DNA from: UBA964 sp031382085
Lineage (GTDB): Bacteria; Pseudomonadota; Gammaproteobacteria; Steroidobacterales; Steroidobacteraceae
Direction: 5' to 3'
Assembly: GCA_031382085.1 (NCBI GenBank)
Contig: JANMYM010000083.1
Coordinates: forward strand, 196,616-260,615
Length of the DNA stretch: 64,000 nucleotides
In this document: in pieces, positions 51,049 to 59,148 of the stretch
How positions within the stretch are numbered: the stretch's first letter is position 1
Layout of the letters: every line of letters starts with the position of its first letter
Made by a program: the position numbers and the translations under genes
Notes under the pieces: model-generated
The model's database searches: none
The model's input: the letters and a program-made list of their open reading frames with translations, nothing else
What the model was told of the DNA's origin: nothing

Positions 51049-51855
51049 TCAACGCCGCAAACGGATCGCGCGCGCCGCAATCCGGTCCATCAACTGCGGC
51101 AGCAGGGGCTTGACGAAACGCCCGAACCGGCCGCGCAGCGACGTGATCAGCAGGCGCTGGCGGCGCGCCAGCGCGCTCCGCATCATGCGAGCGCATCGTT
51201 CCGCGGTCATGATCGAGGGCTCGTTCATCGGCGAATGACCTAACGGTTGGCCGCCCGGGCCAATCGCGCGGCGGTGAATCTCGCTGACCACAAAGTCCGG
51301 CGCCACGATCGTGACCGCCACGCCGGAGCCGGCGAGTTCTATGCGCAGCGATTCAAAAAAGCCGACCATCGCATGCTTGCTGGCGGCATAAGCGGTGCGC
51401 TCGGGTACCCCGTTGAGGCCCGCCAGGCTCGCCACCGCGACAATCAACCCACCTGACACCTTGAGCGCCGGCAGCGCGGCACGCGTGCAATGCACGGCGC
51501 CCAGGAAATTGACGCGCATTATTTGTTCAAATACGTTGAAATCCGCTATCGCATCAAACCGGCTCCACATGGTAATGCCGGCGTTGTTGACGAGTATGTC
51601 GAGAGTCCCGAAGCGCGCCAGCCCCTGGTTCACGGCGTGCAGGCATTCCTGCTCGTTAGCCAGGTCGGCGCCGACTGTGCAGACTTCGGCGCCCAATTGT
51701 CGGCATTGTTCGGCGAGGCTCTCGAGACGTTCACGATTGCGCGCCACCAACGTTAGCCGCGGACAATCGCTCGCAAGTTCCAGCGCCAGAGCCCGACCGA
51801 TCCCTTCGGACGCCCCGGTGATGAGAATTGCCTGGCCGGCGAATGTTGCGCTCAT
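51049..51855 (-). CDS. Short-chain dehydrogenase/reductase
   Basis: A 268-residue SDR with the cofactor motif TGASEGIG, NNAGITMW, catalytic Ser in VASLAG and YAASKH (Tyr, Lys). The C-terminal part (LLPQLMDRIAARAIRLRR) is basic and longer than in FabG-like enzymes, resembling membrane-associated SDRs acting on lipids, steroids or retinoid-like compounds; this is only an analogy. On its strand CACAAT lies eight bases before the ATG. It diverges from plsB. Confidence 0.88.
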   Translation of the reverse strand: MSATFAGQAILITGASEGIGRALALELASDCPRLTLVARNRERLESLAEQCRQLGAEVCTVGADLANEQECLHAVNQGLARFGTLDILVNNAGITMWSRFDAIADFNVFEQIMRVNFLGAVHCTRAALPALKVSGGLIVAVASLAGLNGVPERTAYAASKHAMVGFFESLRIELAGSGVAVTIVAPDFVVSEIHRRAIGPGGQPLGHSPMNEPSIMTAERCARMMRSALARRQRLLITSLRGRFGRFVKPLLPQLMDRIAARAIRLRR

Positions 51856-51898
51856 GGCGTCGCATTGTGCGCGCGCACGGCAAAAGCCCGCAATCGGT

Positions 51899-51904
51899 TA
51901 ACAT
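51899..51904 (+). promoter_or_regulatory. -10-like TAACAT before plsB
   Basis: TAACAT ends seven bases before the GTG start at 51912. No ribosome-binding site is seen, suggesting a leaderless message. A -35 is not clear. Confidence 0.35.
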
Positions 51905-51911
51905 CCGCGCC

Positions 51912-54344
51912 GTGAATTCTCTGCTGCGACGAATACTCGGTCTCTGGGTGCGCATCGACGTGCGCCCGGAGGACGCAACACAACGCCTGACGCAGGACTC
52001 TTTACGCATCTGCTACGTGATCGAGCGGCGCAGTACCGCGGATCTTGCGGCGCTGCAGATGGTCTGCAAGCGCGACGGCTTGCCGCGACCCGCGCGCCGC
52101 TTGTTAGGTGAAGGTCGCAGCGCGGTGCGGGCCTTCTTTCCGGTCTACCGCACCGAGAGTTTCTGGACTGCGCGCATAGACCGGCGCCCGCCGGCAGATC
52201 TCGCGCGGTTGGTCGATGCGGCGCTGCGCGACCCTGGCTTTGATCTGCGCCTCGCGCCGGTCGCGGTCTACTGGGGCCGCGCGCCGCAAAAGGAACGCTC
52301 GCTGCTGCGCCTGCTGCTGGCCGAGGACTGGGTCCTGAATGGCGCCTTGCGCAAGTTCTTCCAGGTCCTGATCAATGGCCGCCAGACCATGGTCGAGATC
52401 GGCGAAACGGTCAGCCTGCGCGTCTTGTTAGGTGAGGAAACCCAGCCGCAGGCTGCGGCGCTGCGGATCAGCAGGCAATTGCGCGCCACCTTCCGCAGGC
52501 AAAGAGCGGCCCGTATCGGTCCGGACCTGTCGCACCGGCGCACGATCCTGGCGCGCGTGCTGCGTACCGCCGCAGTGCGGCGCGCGGCCGCGGCCGAGGC
52601 GCGCGAAAAGAAAATTACCCGCCGCGCGGCGCTGTTGACCGCGCGCAAGTACGGCGAGGAGATCGCGGCCAATTATTCGCACCCATTTGTCAGTTTTGCC
52701 GAGCGGCTGCTCACCCGGCTCTGGAACAGGCTGTATGACGGCGTGGAATTCACGCATGCCGGGACGCTGGCCGCGGTGGCAGAGGGCCGTGAGATCGTTT
52801 TTGTGCCCTGCCATCGCAGTCACATGGACTACCTGCTGCTGTCCTACGCGATTTTTGAACAAGGCTACGCGGTACCGCACATAGCCGCGGGCATCAATCT
52901 CAATCTGCCCATCGTCGGCAGATATCTGCGCAAGGCTGGCGCTTTTTTCATACGCCGTTCGTTTCGGAGCAATGCGCTCTACACGGTTGTTTTCATGAAG
53001 TACCTGGCCACCATCATGGCGCGCGGCCATTCGGTGGAATATTTCATTGAAGGTGGGCGCTCGCGAACCGGGCGCCTGTTGCAGCCAAAGACCGGCATGT
53101 TGTCAATGACGGTACGTTCTTACCTGCGTGACCCGGTGCGGCCGGTGGTATTTCTGCCGGTGTATTTCGGCTACGAGCGCCTGGTAGAAGCTAACACCTA
53201 TATCAGTGAGCTGTCCGGCCAGGAGAAAAAAAAGGAAAGCTGGCTCGATCTTGTGATGGCGCTCAGGGTTCTGAAGGAGAAATTCGGCCGCGTACATGTG
53301 AATATCGGTGAGCCTATTTTTCTCGAGCAGATTCTCGATGCGCACCAGGGCGATTGGCGGCAACAGGTCTTTGACGATGAAACCCGCGCCGGCTGGGTTG
53401 GACGCGCGGTCGACGACCTGGCGTTGCGCATACTGCGCAACGTCAATGCGGCGGCGGCGGTCACGCCGGTCAATCTGTTAGCTACGATCCTGCTGGCAAC
53501 ACCGCGCCAGGCGATGCTCGAGGACGATCTGGTGCGCCAGGTCGACTGCTATCTCGCACTGTTGCGCGCACTGCCCTACAGTCCGCGTGTGATCGTGACT
53601 CCGTTAGCTGCCAAAGACATCGTGCAGTATGGCCTTGCCATGAATTGCATCAGTCGCGAATCGCATGCGGCCGGCGAGCTGATCCGGATGAAGGATGAGG
53701 CTGCGATTCTCGGCGCCTACTATCGCAACAATGTGTTGCATCTGTTCGCGCTGCCATCGCTGATAGCCTGCGGCTTCGGTTCCAATGCGGTACTGCGCGC
53801 CGCGGACCTGCAGCGCCTGGTCTGGCGCATCTATCCTTATATTTCGGCGGAACTGTTTTTGCGCTTTACCGAACAGGAATTGCCGCAGGTTGTCGACGCG
53901 GTCATCGCGGCACTCGCGGCACAGGCCCTGATCGAGCCCATACCGGGTCAGGCCGCCTGGCAAAGACCCAAACCCAACAGCATGCGATCCCTGCAACTGT
54001 CGAACCTGGCGCAGGCGACCATTCAGACCGTGGAGCGCTATTACCTGACCATTGCACTGTTGCGCCAGGCGGGCAGCGGCTCGATCGATGCGAGGACGCT
54101 GGTTGCCCGGTGCCAGGTGATGGCACAGCGCATGGCCATGCTTTATGGATTCAATTCCCCGGAATTTTCCGATCGCAGCCTGTTTGAAAATTTCATCGAC
54201 CTGCTGCTGGCACGGTCGGTGATTGCCACGGATCCGGCGGGAAAAATTTCCTACAATGAGGTGCTGGAGCGAGTGGTAATCGACGCGGAGCTGGTCCTGT
54301 CAGAGCAGATTCGCCATAGCATTTTGCAGGTCACCCACAGCTGA
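51912..54344 (+). CDS. plsB: Glycerol-3-phosphate acyltransferase PlsB
   Basis: An 810-residue inner-membrane-bound enzyme that puts the first acyl chain on glycerol 3-phosphate, starting phospholipid synthesis. Its motifs are HRSHMD (His301, Asp306; the HX4D site), AGAFFIRRSF (motif II), FIEGGRSRTGR (III) and VVFLPVYFGYE (IV). Length and order match E. coli PlsB. The GTG at 51912 is chosen since the longer frame from 51828 overlaps the divergent SDR gene. Six GTTAG-type pentamers lie within the gene. Confidence 0.95.
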   Translation: MNSLLRRILGLWVRIDVRPEDATQRLTQDSLRICYVIERRSTADLAALQMVCKRDGLPRPARRLLGEGRSAVRAFFPVYRTESFWTARIDRRPPADLARLVDAALRDPGFDLRLAPVAVYWGRAPQKERSLLRLLLAEDWVLNGALRKFFQVLINGRQTMVEIGETVSLRVLLGEETQPQAAALRISRQLRATFRRQRAARIGPDLSHRRTILARVLRTAAVRRAAAAEAREKKITRRAALLTARKYGEEIAANYSHPFVSFAERLLTRLWNRLYDGVEFTHAGTLAAVAEGREIVFVPCHRSHMDYLLLSYAIFEQGYAVPHIAAGINLNLPIVGRYLRKAGAFFIRRSFRSNALYTVVFMKYLATIMARGHSVEYFIEGGRSRTGRLLQPKTGMLSMTVRSYLRDPVRPVVFLPVYFGYERLVEANTYISELSGQEKKKESWLDLVMALRVLKEKFGRVHVNIGEPIFLEQILDAHQGDWRQQVFDDETRAGWVGRAVDDLALRILRNVNAAAAVTPVNLLATILLATPRQAMLEDDLVRQVDCYLALLRALPYSPRVIVTPLAAKDIVQYGLAMNCISRESHAAGELIRMKDEAAILGAYYRNNVLHLFALPSLIACGFGSNAVLRAADLQRLVWRIYPYISAELFLRFTEQELPQVVDAVIAALAAQALIEPIPGQAAWQRPKPNSMRSLQLSNLAQATIQTVERYYLTIALLRQAGSGSIDARTLVARCQVMAQRMAMLYGFNSPEFSDRSLFENFIDLLLARSVIATDPAGKISYNEVLERVVIDAELVLSEQIRHSILQVTHS

Positions 54345-54505
54345 TTCTGGCAATCTGTTGCGTCGCAGCAACGACCGGCAGTCGGGCAGCCAAGCGGGCA
54401 AGCCGCTGATATACTTTCCTTATTAGCAGCTTGTAGTTGCGCGCTCGGCGCGGTTGCAGGTGCACCCGAACAACAACGTAGCCTTTCGAGCTTGGGGATC
54501 CCCAC
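54345..54505. promoter_or_regulatory. Leader region of the DUF1302 cluster
   Basis: This 161-bp gap has a weak hairpin (gttgcgtcgcagcaac) soon after the plsB stop and a -10-like TATACT at 54410-54415. A leader of about 85 bases would follow, unlike the leaderless genes elsewhere, ending in ggggatcccc just before the ATG at 54506. The long leader may allow control of the cluster. Confidence 0.45.
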
Positions 54506-56635
54506 ATGAATAAACACCCTTTCCGCAGCGCACTGACGTTGGCGTCGGCCGCATCGCTGGCAGTGCTGATGGCAGCGCAAGTCCAGGCGTTTGAGTTTCA
54601 GAGCAAGTCCGGGGACGTGACCGGCAGCTGGGACACAACCGTGGCCTATTCGCAAGCCTGGCGCATCCAGTCGCCGGATTGCCGCCTGATCGCCAATGCC
54701 AACGGTGGCTGCGGCCGCTCGCCTAACATCGACGACGGTGACCTGAACTTTGGCACCGATTTGTACAGCCGTGCATTCAAGGCGGTCACTGAAATCTCAA
54801 TGAACTACAAGAACGTCGGCGCGTTTCTGCGCGGCTCCGCGTTCTGGGATCCGCATATGGAAGGCAACAGCGGCACCGATCGCACGCCACTGCCGCGCGC
54901 CAGCAAGGACCTGGTCGGCCAGTACACGCGTCTGTTAGATGCGTTCGTTTACGGCAAGTTTGATATGGGCGGCAAGGCAGCCGAGCTGCGCCTCGGCCGC
55001 CAGGTCGTCAGCTGGGGCGAAAGCACGTTCATTCAGAACGGCATCAGCACCATCAATCATTTCGACGTCGCGGCGCTGCGCGTGCCGGGCTCAGAAGTGA
55101 AAGAGGGTTTCCTGCCAATCGAGATGGTGAATTTCTCGATCCAGCTCACTAACAATTTCAGCGCGCAGGCGATCTACCTCCTTAACTGGAAGCCGACCAT
55201 TCCGGAACCGGCCGGCAGCTACTTCGCCGCGAACGACTTTGGTACGCCAGGTGGCGACCGCGTCGTCCTCGGTTTCGGCGCTTTCTCGGATCAGGGCGTC
55301 GACTTTCGTCCGTTAGGTGGCACGCTGATCACCGACTTCCAGAACGTCAAGCGCGGTCCGGACCGGCTGGCGCGCAAGAATGGGCAGGGCGGCATTGCGT
55401 TGAAGTGGTACCTGCCGGATTTCAATAACGGCACGGAACTGGGTTTCTATGCCATGACGTACAACAGCCGCCTGCCGTTGCTGTCGGGCCGCACCGGCAG
55501 CAATGCCGGCGTCGCCAATGCCTGGGGCGCGGCTAACGCGGTGCAGGCCACGGCGCTGGCCCTGGTAGCGGGTCAATCCATTACGGCGGCGATCGCCACC
55601 GGCGCGGGTGCGGGATTGGCAGCTTCGCGCACCAATGCGCTGGGCTTTGTCGGCGATATTACCTCCGCGACACTGCAGCAGTACGCGACCATCGCAGCTA
55701 ACACTGCGCTGGGAATGGGCAATGTCGGGGCACAGGCGACCAACCTGGCGACCCATGAATATGCCAGGACCGCCTCGTATTTCGTCGAGTATCCGGAAGA
55801 CATCAAACTGGTGGGTTTGTCGTTCAATACGCAGATCCAGCGCGGCGGCGTCGCTCTGCAGGGCGATCTGACCTACCGCCAGGACGTGCCGCTGCAGTAC
55901 GACGACGTCGAATTGCTGTTTGCTGCACTGACGCCGTTCGAAGCCGGTCTCGGTCTGTTAGGAGTGCCGATGCTGCCGGTCGGTACGCCGTTGACCGCTT
56001 TCGCGCCGCCGGCGTGTTCTGCGACGCCGCCTGCCAACACGCTCAACGCCTGCAACCAGCTGGGCCGCTTCCTGACCAACCAGGAAGTGAGCGGTTGGGG
56101 CCGGTTCGACACCTGGCAGGGGCAGTTCACCGCAACCAAGATCTTTGCCAACGTGTTAAAGGCCGCGCAGATGGTGGTCGTACTCGAGGCTGCCGGTTAT
56201 TACATTCCGGACATGCCCAGCAAGACCACCGGCGGACCTAACAACCGCGGCCTGCGCTTCAACGGCCCGGGCACCTCGGTGTCGGGTAACGCGGAATTTG
56301 CGGCGCGTCATTTCGGTGAAGTGGAGCCGCTGAGCCGCTTCCCGGACCAGTTTTCCTGGGGTTATCGCTTCGCTGGCCGTCTGGAATATCCGGGCCTGAT
56401 GGGTCCGTGGAACGTGGTGCCGCGTTTCTCCTGGCAGCAGGACGTTGGCGGCACCAGTCCCGGTCCCGGCGGCAACTTCGTCGAAGGCCGCTACGGCCTC
56501 ACGTTAGGCGTGTCGGCCAACCTGCGCGCGAAGTGGGAAATCGATACCGCCTGGACGACCTTCGGCGGCGCGGGTCGCTTCAATGACATCAATGACCGCG
56601 ACTTTGTCTCGGCCAGCATCAAGTACTCGTTCTGA
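54506..56635 (+). CDS. DUF1302-family outer-membrane-type protein
   Basis: A 709-residue DUF1302 protein with a signal peptide (LASAASLAVLMAAQVQA). The mature part begins FEFQSKSGDVTGSWDTTVAY and contains LRLGRQVVSWGESTFIQNGI and many aromatic-rich amphipathic strands, ending in FVSASIKYSF with a C-terminal Phe, as in outer-membrane beta-barrels. The family's function is unproved; it is linked to uptake or export of hydrophobic compounds. It heads the cluster with DUF1329, YCF48-like and RND proteins. Confidence 0.9.
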   Translation: MNKHPFRSALTLASAASLAVLMAAQVQAFEFQSKSGDVTGSWDTTVAYSQAWRIQSPDCRLIANANGGCGRSPNIDDGDLNFGTDLYSRAFKAVTEISMNYKNVGAFLRGSAFWDPHMEGNSGTDRTPLPRASKDLVGQYTRLLDAFVYGKFDMGGKAAELRLGRQVVSWGESTFIQNGISTINHFDVAALRVPGSEVKEGFLPIEMVNFSIQLTNNFSAQAIYLLNWKPTIPEPAGSYFAANDFGTPGGDRVVLGFGAFSDQGVDFRPLGGTLITDFQNVKRGPDRLARKNGQGGIALKWYLPDFNNGTELGFYAMTYNSRLPLLSGRTGSNAGVANAWGAANAVQATALALVAGQSITAAIATGAGAGLAASRTNALGFVGDITSATLQQYATIAANTALGMGNVGAQATNLATHEYARTASYFVEYPEDIKLVGLSFNTQIQRGGVALQGDLTYRQDVPLQYDDVELLFAALTPFEAGLGLLGVPMLPVGTPLTAFAPPACSATPPANTLNACNQLGRFLTNQEVSGWGRFDTWQGQFTATKIFANVLKAAQMVVVLEAAGYYIPDMPSKTTGGPNNRGLRFNGPGTSVSGNAEFAARHFGEVEPLSRFPDQFSWGYRFAGRLEYPGLMGPWNVVPRFSWQQDVGGTSPGPGGNFVEGRYGLTLGVSANLRAKWEIDTAWTTFGGAGRFNDINDRDFVSASIKYSF

Positions 56636-56655
56636 GCTCTCAGAGGATTAAGAAC

Positions 56656-58029
56656 ATGCTGAATAAAACCATTTCGATGACTCTGGGCGCATACCTGTTA
56701 GTCGCTGCGGCGCCTGGCCTGGCCGCCATGTCCGCCAGTGACGCCGCGCGCCTGGGCGGCGACCTGACTCCGCTGGGTGGCGAGAAGGCCGGCAACAAGG
56801 CTGGCACCATCCCGGCCTGGGACGGCGGTCTGACCTCCGCCGCCAGTGCCGGCGTATCCGGATTCAAGGCCGGCGGCCATCACCCCGATCCGTTCGCGGG
56901 CGACAAACCGCTGTACACAATCACGCGGGCTAACATGGGTCAGTACGCGGCGGTGCTGACCGAGGGTCACAAGAAGCTGTTGCAGCAGTATCCGAACTAC
57001 AAGATCAACGTCTATCCAACCCGGCGCAGTGCTGCAGCACCGCAACGCATCTACGATGCGACCAAGCGCATCGCGACTACTTCCCAGCTGGCACCGGGTG
57101 GCAATGGTGTGCTGAACGCCGGCGAAGGCATTCCGTTCCCGATGCCGACCGAAGGCGTACAGGTGTTCTGGAACCACGTGCTGCGTTTCCGCGGCGAAAA
57201 GATCAGCCGCACCATCGGCCAGTTCCCGGTAACTGCGGGCGGCGAATACACGATGGTGAAATTCAAGGATGAGACCTTTGTCGCCTACAGCGCGCCGGGC
57301 GCGAAATCGGAGAATCTCGATAACATCATCGCGTATTTCATACAGGAAACGGTCGCTCCGGCGCGTCTCGCCGGCGAAATTCTCCTGGTGCAGGAGACGC
57401 TGGATCAGTCGAAGGAAAATCGCAAGGCGTGGATCTACAACCCCGGCCAACGCCGCGTGCGCCGCGCGCCGGATGTCGCCTACGATAATCCGGGCACGAA
57501 CTCAGACAATCTACGCACCTCGGACCAGTTCGACATCTATAACGGCAGCCCGCAGCGCTACGACTGGAAACTGGTCGGCAAGCGTGAAATGCTGGTGCCT
57601 TACAACTCCTACAAGTTGCAGAGCGAAACGCTCAAGTACAAAGACATCCTGACGAAGAACCACATAAATCAGGATCTGGCGCGGTACGAGCTGCACCGGG
57701 TGTGGGTCGTTGATTCGACCCTTAAAGCGGGCACCAGCCATCTGTATAAGCGCCGCACACTTTATGTCGATGAGGACAGCTGGCAGATCCTCGCCGTCGA
57801 TTGCTACGACAGTCGTGGGCAGCTGTATCGCGTGCAGGAAGGCCACGTCATCAACTTCTACGACGTGCCGACCATCTGGACCATTGCCGAGCTGGTCATG
57901 GACCTGTCTAACGGCCGCTATCTGGCGCTGGGTCTCGACAACGAGGAAACCAACAGTCGCAACTTCGCATTGCAGCGGACGACGGCGGACTACCAGCCGG
58001 CGATGCTGCAGCGCCGCGGCGTGCGTTAG
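56656..58029 (+). CDS. DUF1329-family periplasmic protein
   Basis: A 457-residue DUF1329 protein with a signal peptide (LGAYLLVAAAPGLAA). The mature N terminus contains LGGDLTPLGGEKAGNKAGTI and PAWDGGL, typical of the family; RPRRVRRAPD-like RRVRRAPDVAYDNPG and LYVDEDSWQILAVDCYDSRG follow. The family has a LolA-like fold, which would suit carrying a lipid-like ligand across the periplasm. It starts 20 bp after the DUF1302 gene (agagga as ribosome-binding site) and ends at a terminator. Confidence 0.92.
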   Translation: MLNKTISMTLGAYLLVAAAPGLAAMSASDAARLGGDLTPLGGEKAGNKAGTIPAWDGGLTSAASAGVSGFKAGGHHPDPFAGDKPLYTITRANMGQYAAVLTEGHKKLLQQYPNYKINVYPTRRSAAAPQRIYDATKRIATTSQLAPGGNGVLNAGEGIPFPMPTEGVQVFWNHVLRFRGEKISRTIGQFPVTAGGEYTMVKFKDETFVAYSAPGAKSENLDNIIAYFIQETVAPARLAGEILLVQETLDQSKENRKAWIYNPGQRRVRRAPDVAYDNPGTNSDNLRTSDQFDIYNGSPQRYDWKLVGKREMLVPYNSYKLQSETLKYKDILTKNHINQDLARYELHRVWVVDSTLKAGTSHLYKRRTLYVDEDSWQILAVDCYDSRGQLYRVQEGHVINFYDVPTIWTIAELVMDLSNGRYLALGLDNEETNSRNFALQRTTADYQPAMLQRRGVR

Positions 58030-58061
58030 TCGCAGGGACTGGGGCTGGTTAGCCCACAACG

Positions 58062-58101
58062 ACGGGCCGGTTGTATGACAACAACCGGCCCGTTTTTTTT
58101 T
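58062..58101 (+). terminator. Rho-independent terminator after DUF1329 gene
   Basis: acgggccggttgt and acaaccggcccgt form a perfect 13-bp stem around a 6-base loop, followed by about nine T residues. It stands inside what looks like one gene cluster, between the DUF1329 gene and the YCF48-like gene, so it may lower expression of the downstream exporter genes relative to the first two. Confidence 0.9.
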
Positions 58102-58114
58102 CGATGATCGGTTC

Positions 58115-59146
58115 GTGAAAAAATCTGGCGGTGTGCTCATGAGGATGATTCGTTCTTGCACCGTGCTAACAGCTTGCGCTGTTACGGCGTTGCTGGCGGG
58201 CGAGGCCGTGGCCGGATCGGCGTCGGCCGATGGCGCGTCCATTGTCGCGCCGTTGGCAGTGCAGTCACTGATGCTCGACGTGGCCCGCGCCGGCGATCGC
58301 CTGGTCGCGGTCGGTGAACGCGGTCACATCCTGTATTCAGACGATGAGGGCAAGACCTGGACGCAATCGGACGCGGTGCCGTCGCGCACCATGCTGACTG
58401 CAGTCACCTTTGCGAACGGTAACGAGGGTTGGGCGGTCGGGCATGATGAAATCATTCTGCGCACCCAGGACGGCGGCAAGAACTGGCTCGCCGCCAATTA
58501 CCGGCCTGAAAGCCAGCAACCGCTGCTGGATGTCTGGTTTGAGAATGCCAGTCATGGGCTCGCGGTTGGTGCCTATGGGTCCGTGTACGAAACCCGCGAC
58601 GGCGGGCGTGGCTGGGCGGCCAGGAAGTTTTCGTACCAACCGCTGCCCAAAGCCAAAGGCGCGAGCGCTGGCGACATTCCGCCTGACTACCACCTCAACA
58701 GATTGATCGCCGCCGGTCCGCGTTTGTTCATTGCTGCCGAAGCCGGACAGTTGTTCCGTTCGGATGACGGTGGTGCGAACTGGCGTCAACTGCCGTCGCC
58801 CTACAACGGCTCCTTCTTTGGTCTGCTGGCGCTGAATGCCGACCAGATCCTGGCGTTCGGCTTGCGCGGCAACCTGTTTCGCAGCAATGACGGCGGGCAG
58901 AGCTGGCAACATGTGCCCAGCGGTGCTACCTCCATGCTGACCGACGGTTTTGTGCGGGCCGACGGCACCTTGGTGCTGGTTGGCTTGTCCGGGACGGTTC
59001 TTACCAGCAAGGATCAGGGCCTTACCTGGACTCTGCATCAACAGGCGGATCGCAAGGGTATCTCAGCGGCCTTGCCGGTGGTGGGCGATGACATGGTCGC
59101 AGTCGGTGAATCCGGCGTCCATCGCATTGCAGTGGCGGGTAGATAG
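58115..59146 (+). CDS. YCF48-like beta-propeller protein
   Basis: A 343-residue exported protein. The signal peptide starts at Met9 (ATG 58139; MRMIRSCTVLTACAVTALLA), so that start is as likely as GTG 58115. The body has repeated blades with a D-G-G-x-x-W pattern (DEGKTWTQSD, DGGKNWLAAN, DGGANWRQLP, DGGQSWQHVP, DQGLTWTLHQ), as in the photosystem II assembly factor YCF48/BNR-repeat family. In non-photosynthetic bacteria such proteins accompany RND exporters, perhaps as periplasmic adaptors. The RND gene starts 2 bp after the stop. Confidence 0.9.
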   Translation: MKKSGGVLMRMIRSCTVLTACAVTALLAGEAVAGSASADGASIVAPLAVQSLMLDVARAGDRLVAVGERGHILYSDDEGKTWTQSDAVPSRTMLTAVTFANGNEGWAVGHDEIILRTQDGGKNWLAANYRPESQQPLLDVWFENASHGLAVGAYGSVYETRDGGRGWAARKFSYQPLPKAKGASAGDIPPDYHLNRLIAAGPRLFIAAEAGQLFRSDDGGANWRQLPSPYNGSFFGLLALNADQILAFGLRGNLFRSNDGGQSWQHVPSGATSMLTDGFVRADGTLVLVGLSGTVLTSKDQGLTWTLHQQADRKGISAALPVVGDDMVAVGESGVHRIAVAGR

Positions 59147-59148
59147 TC

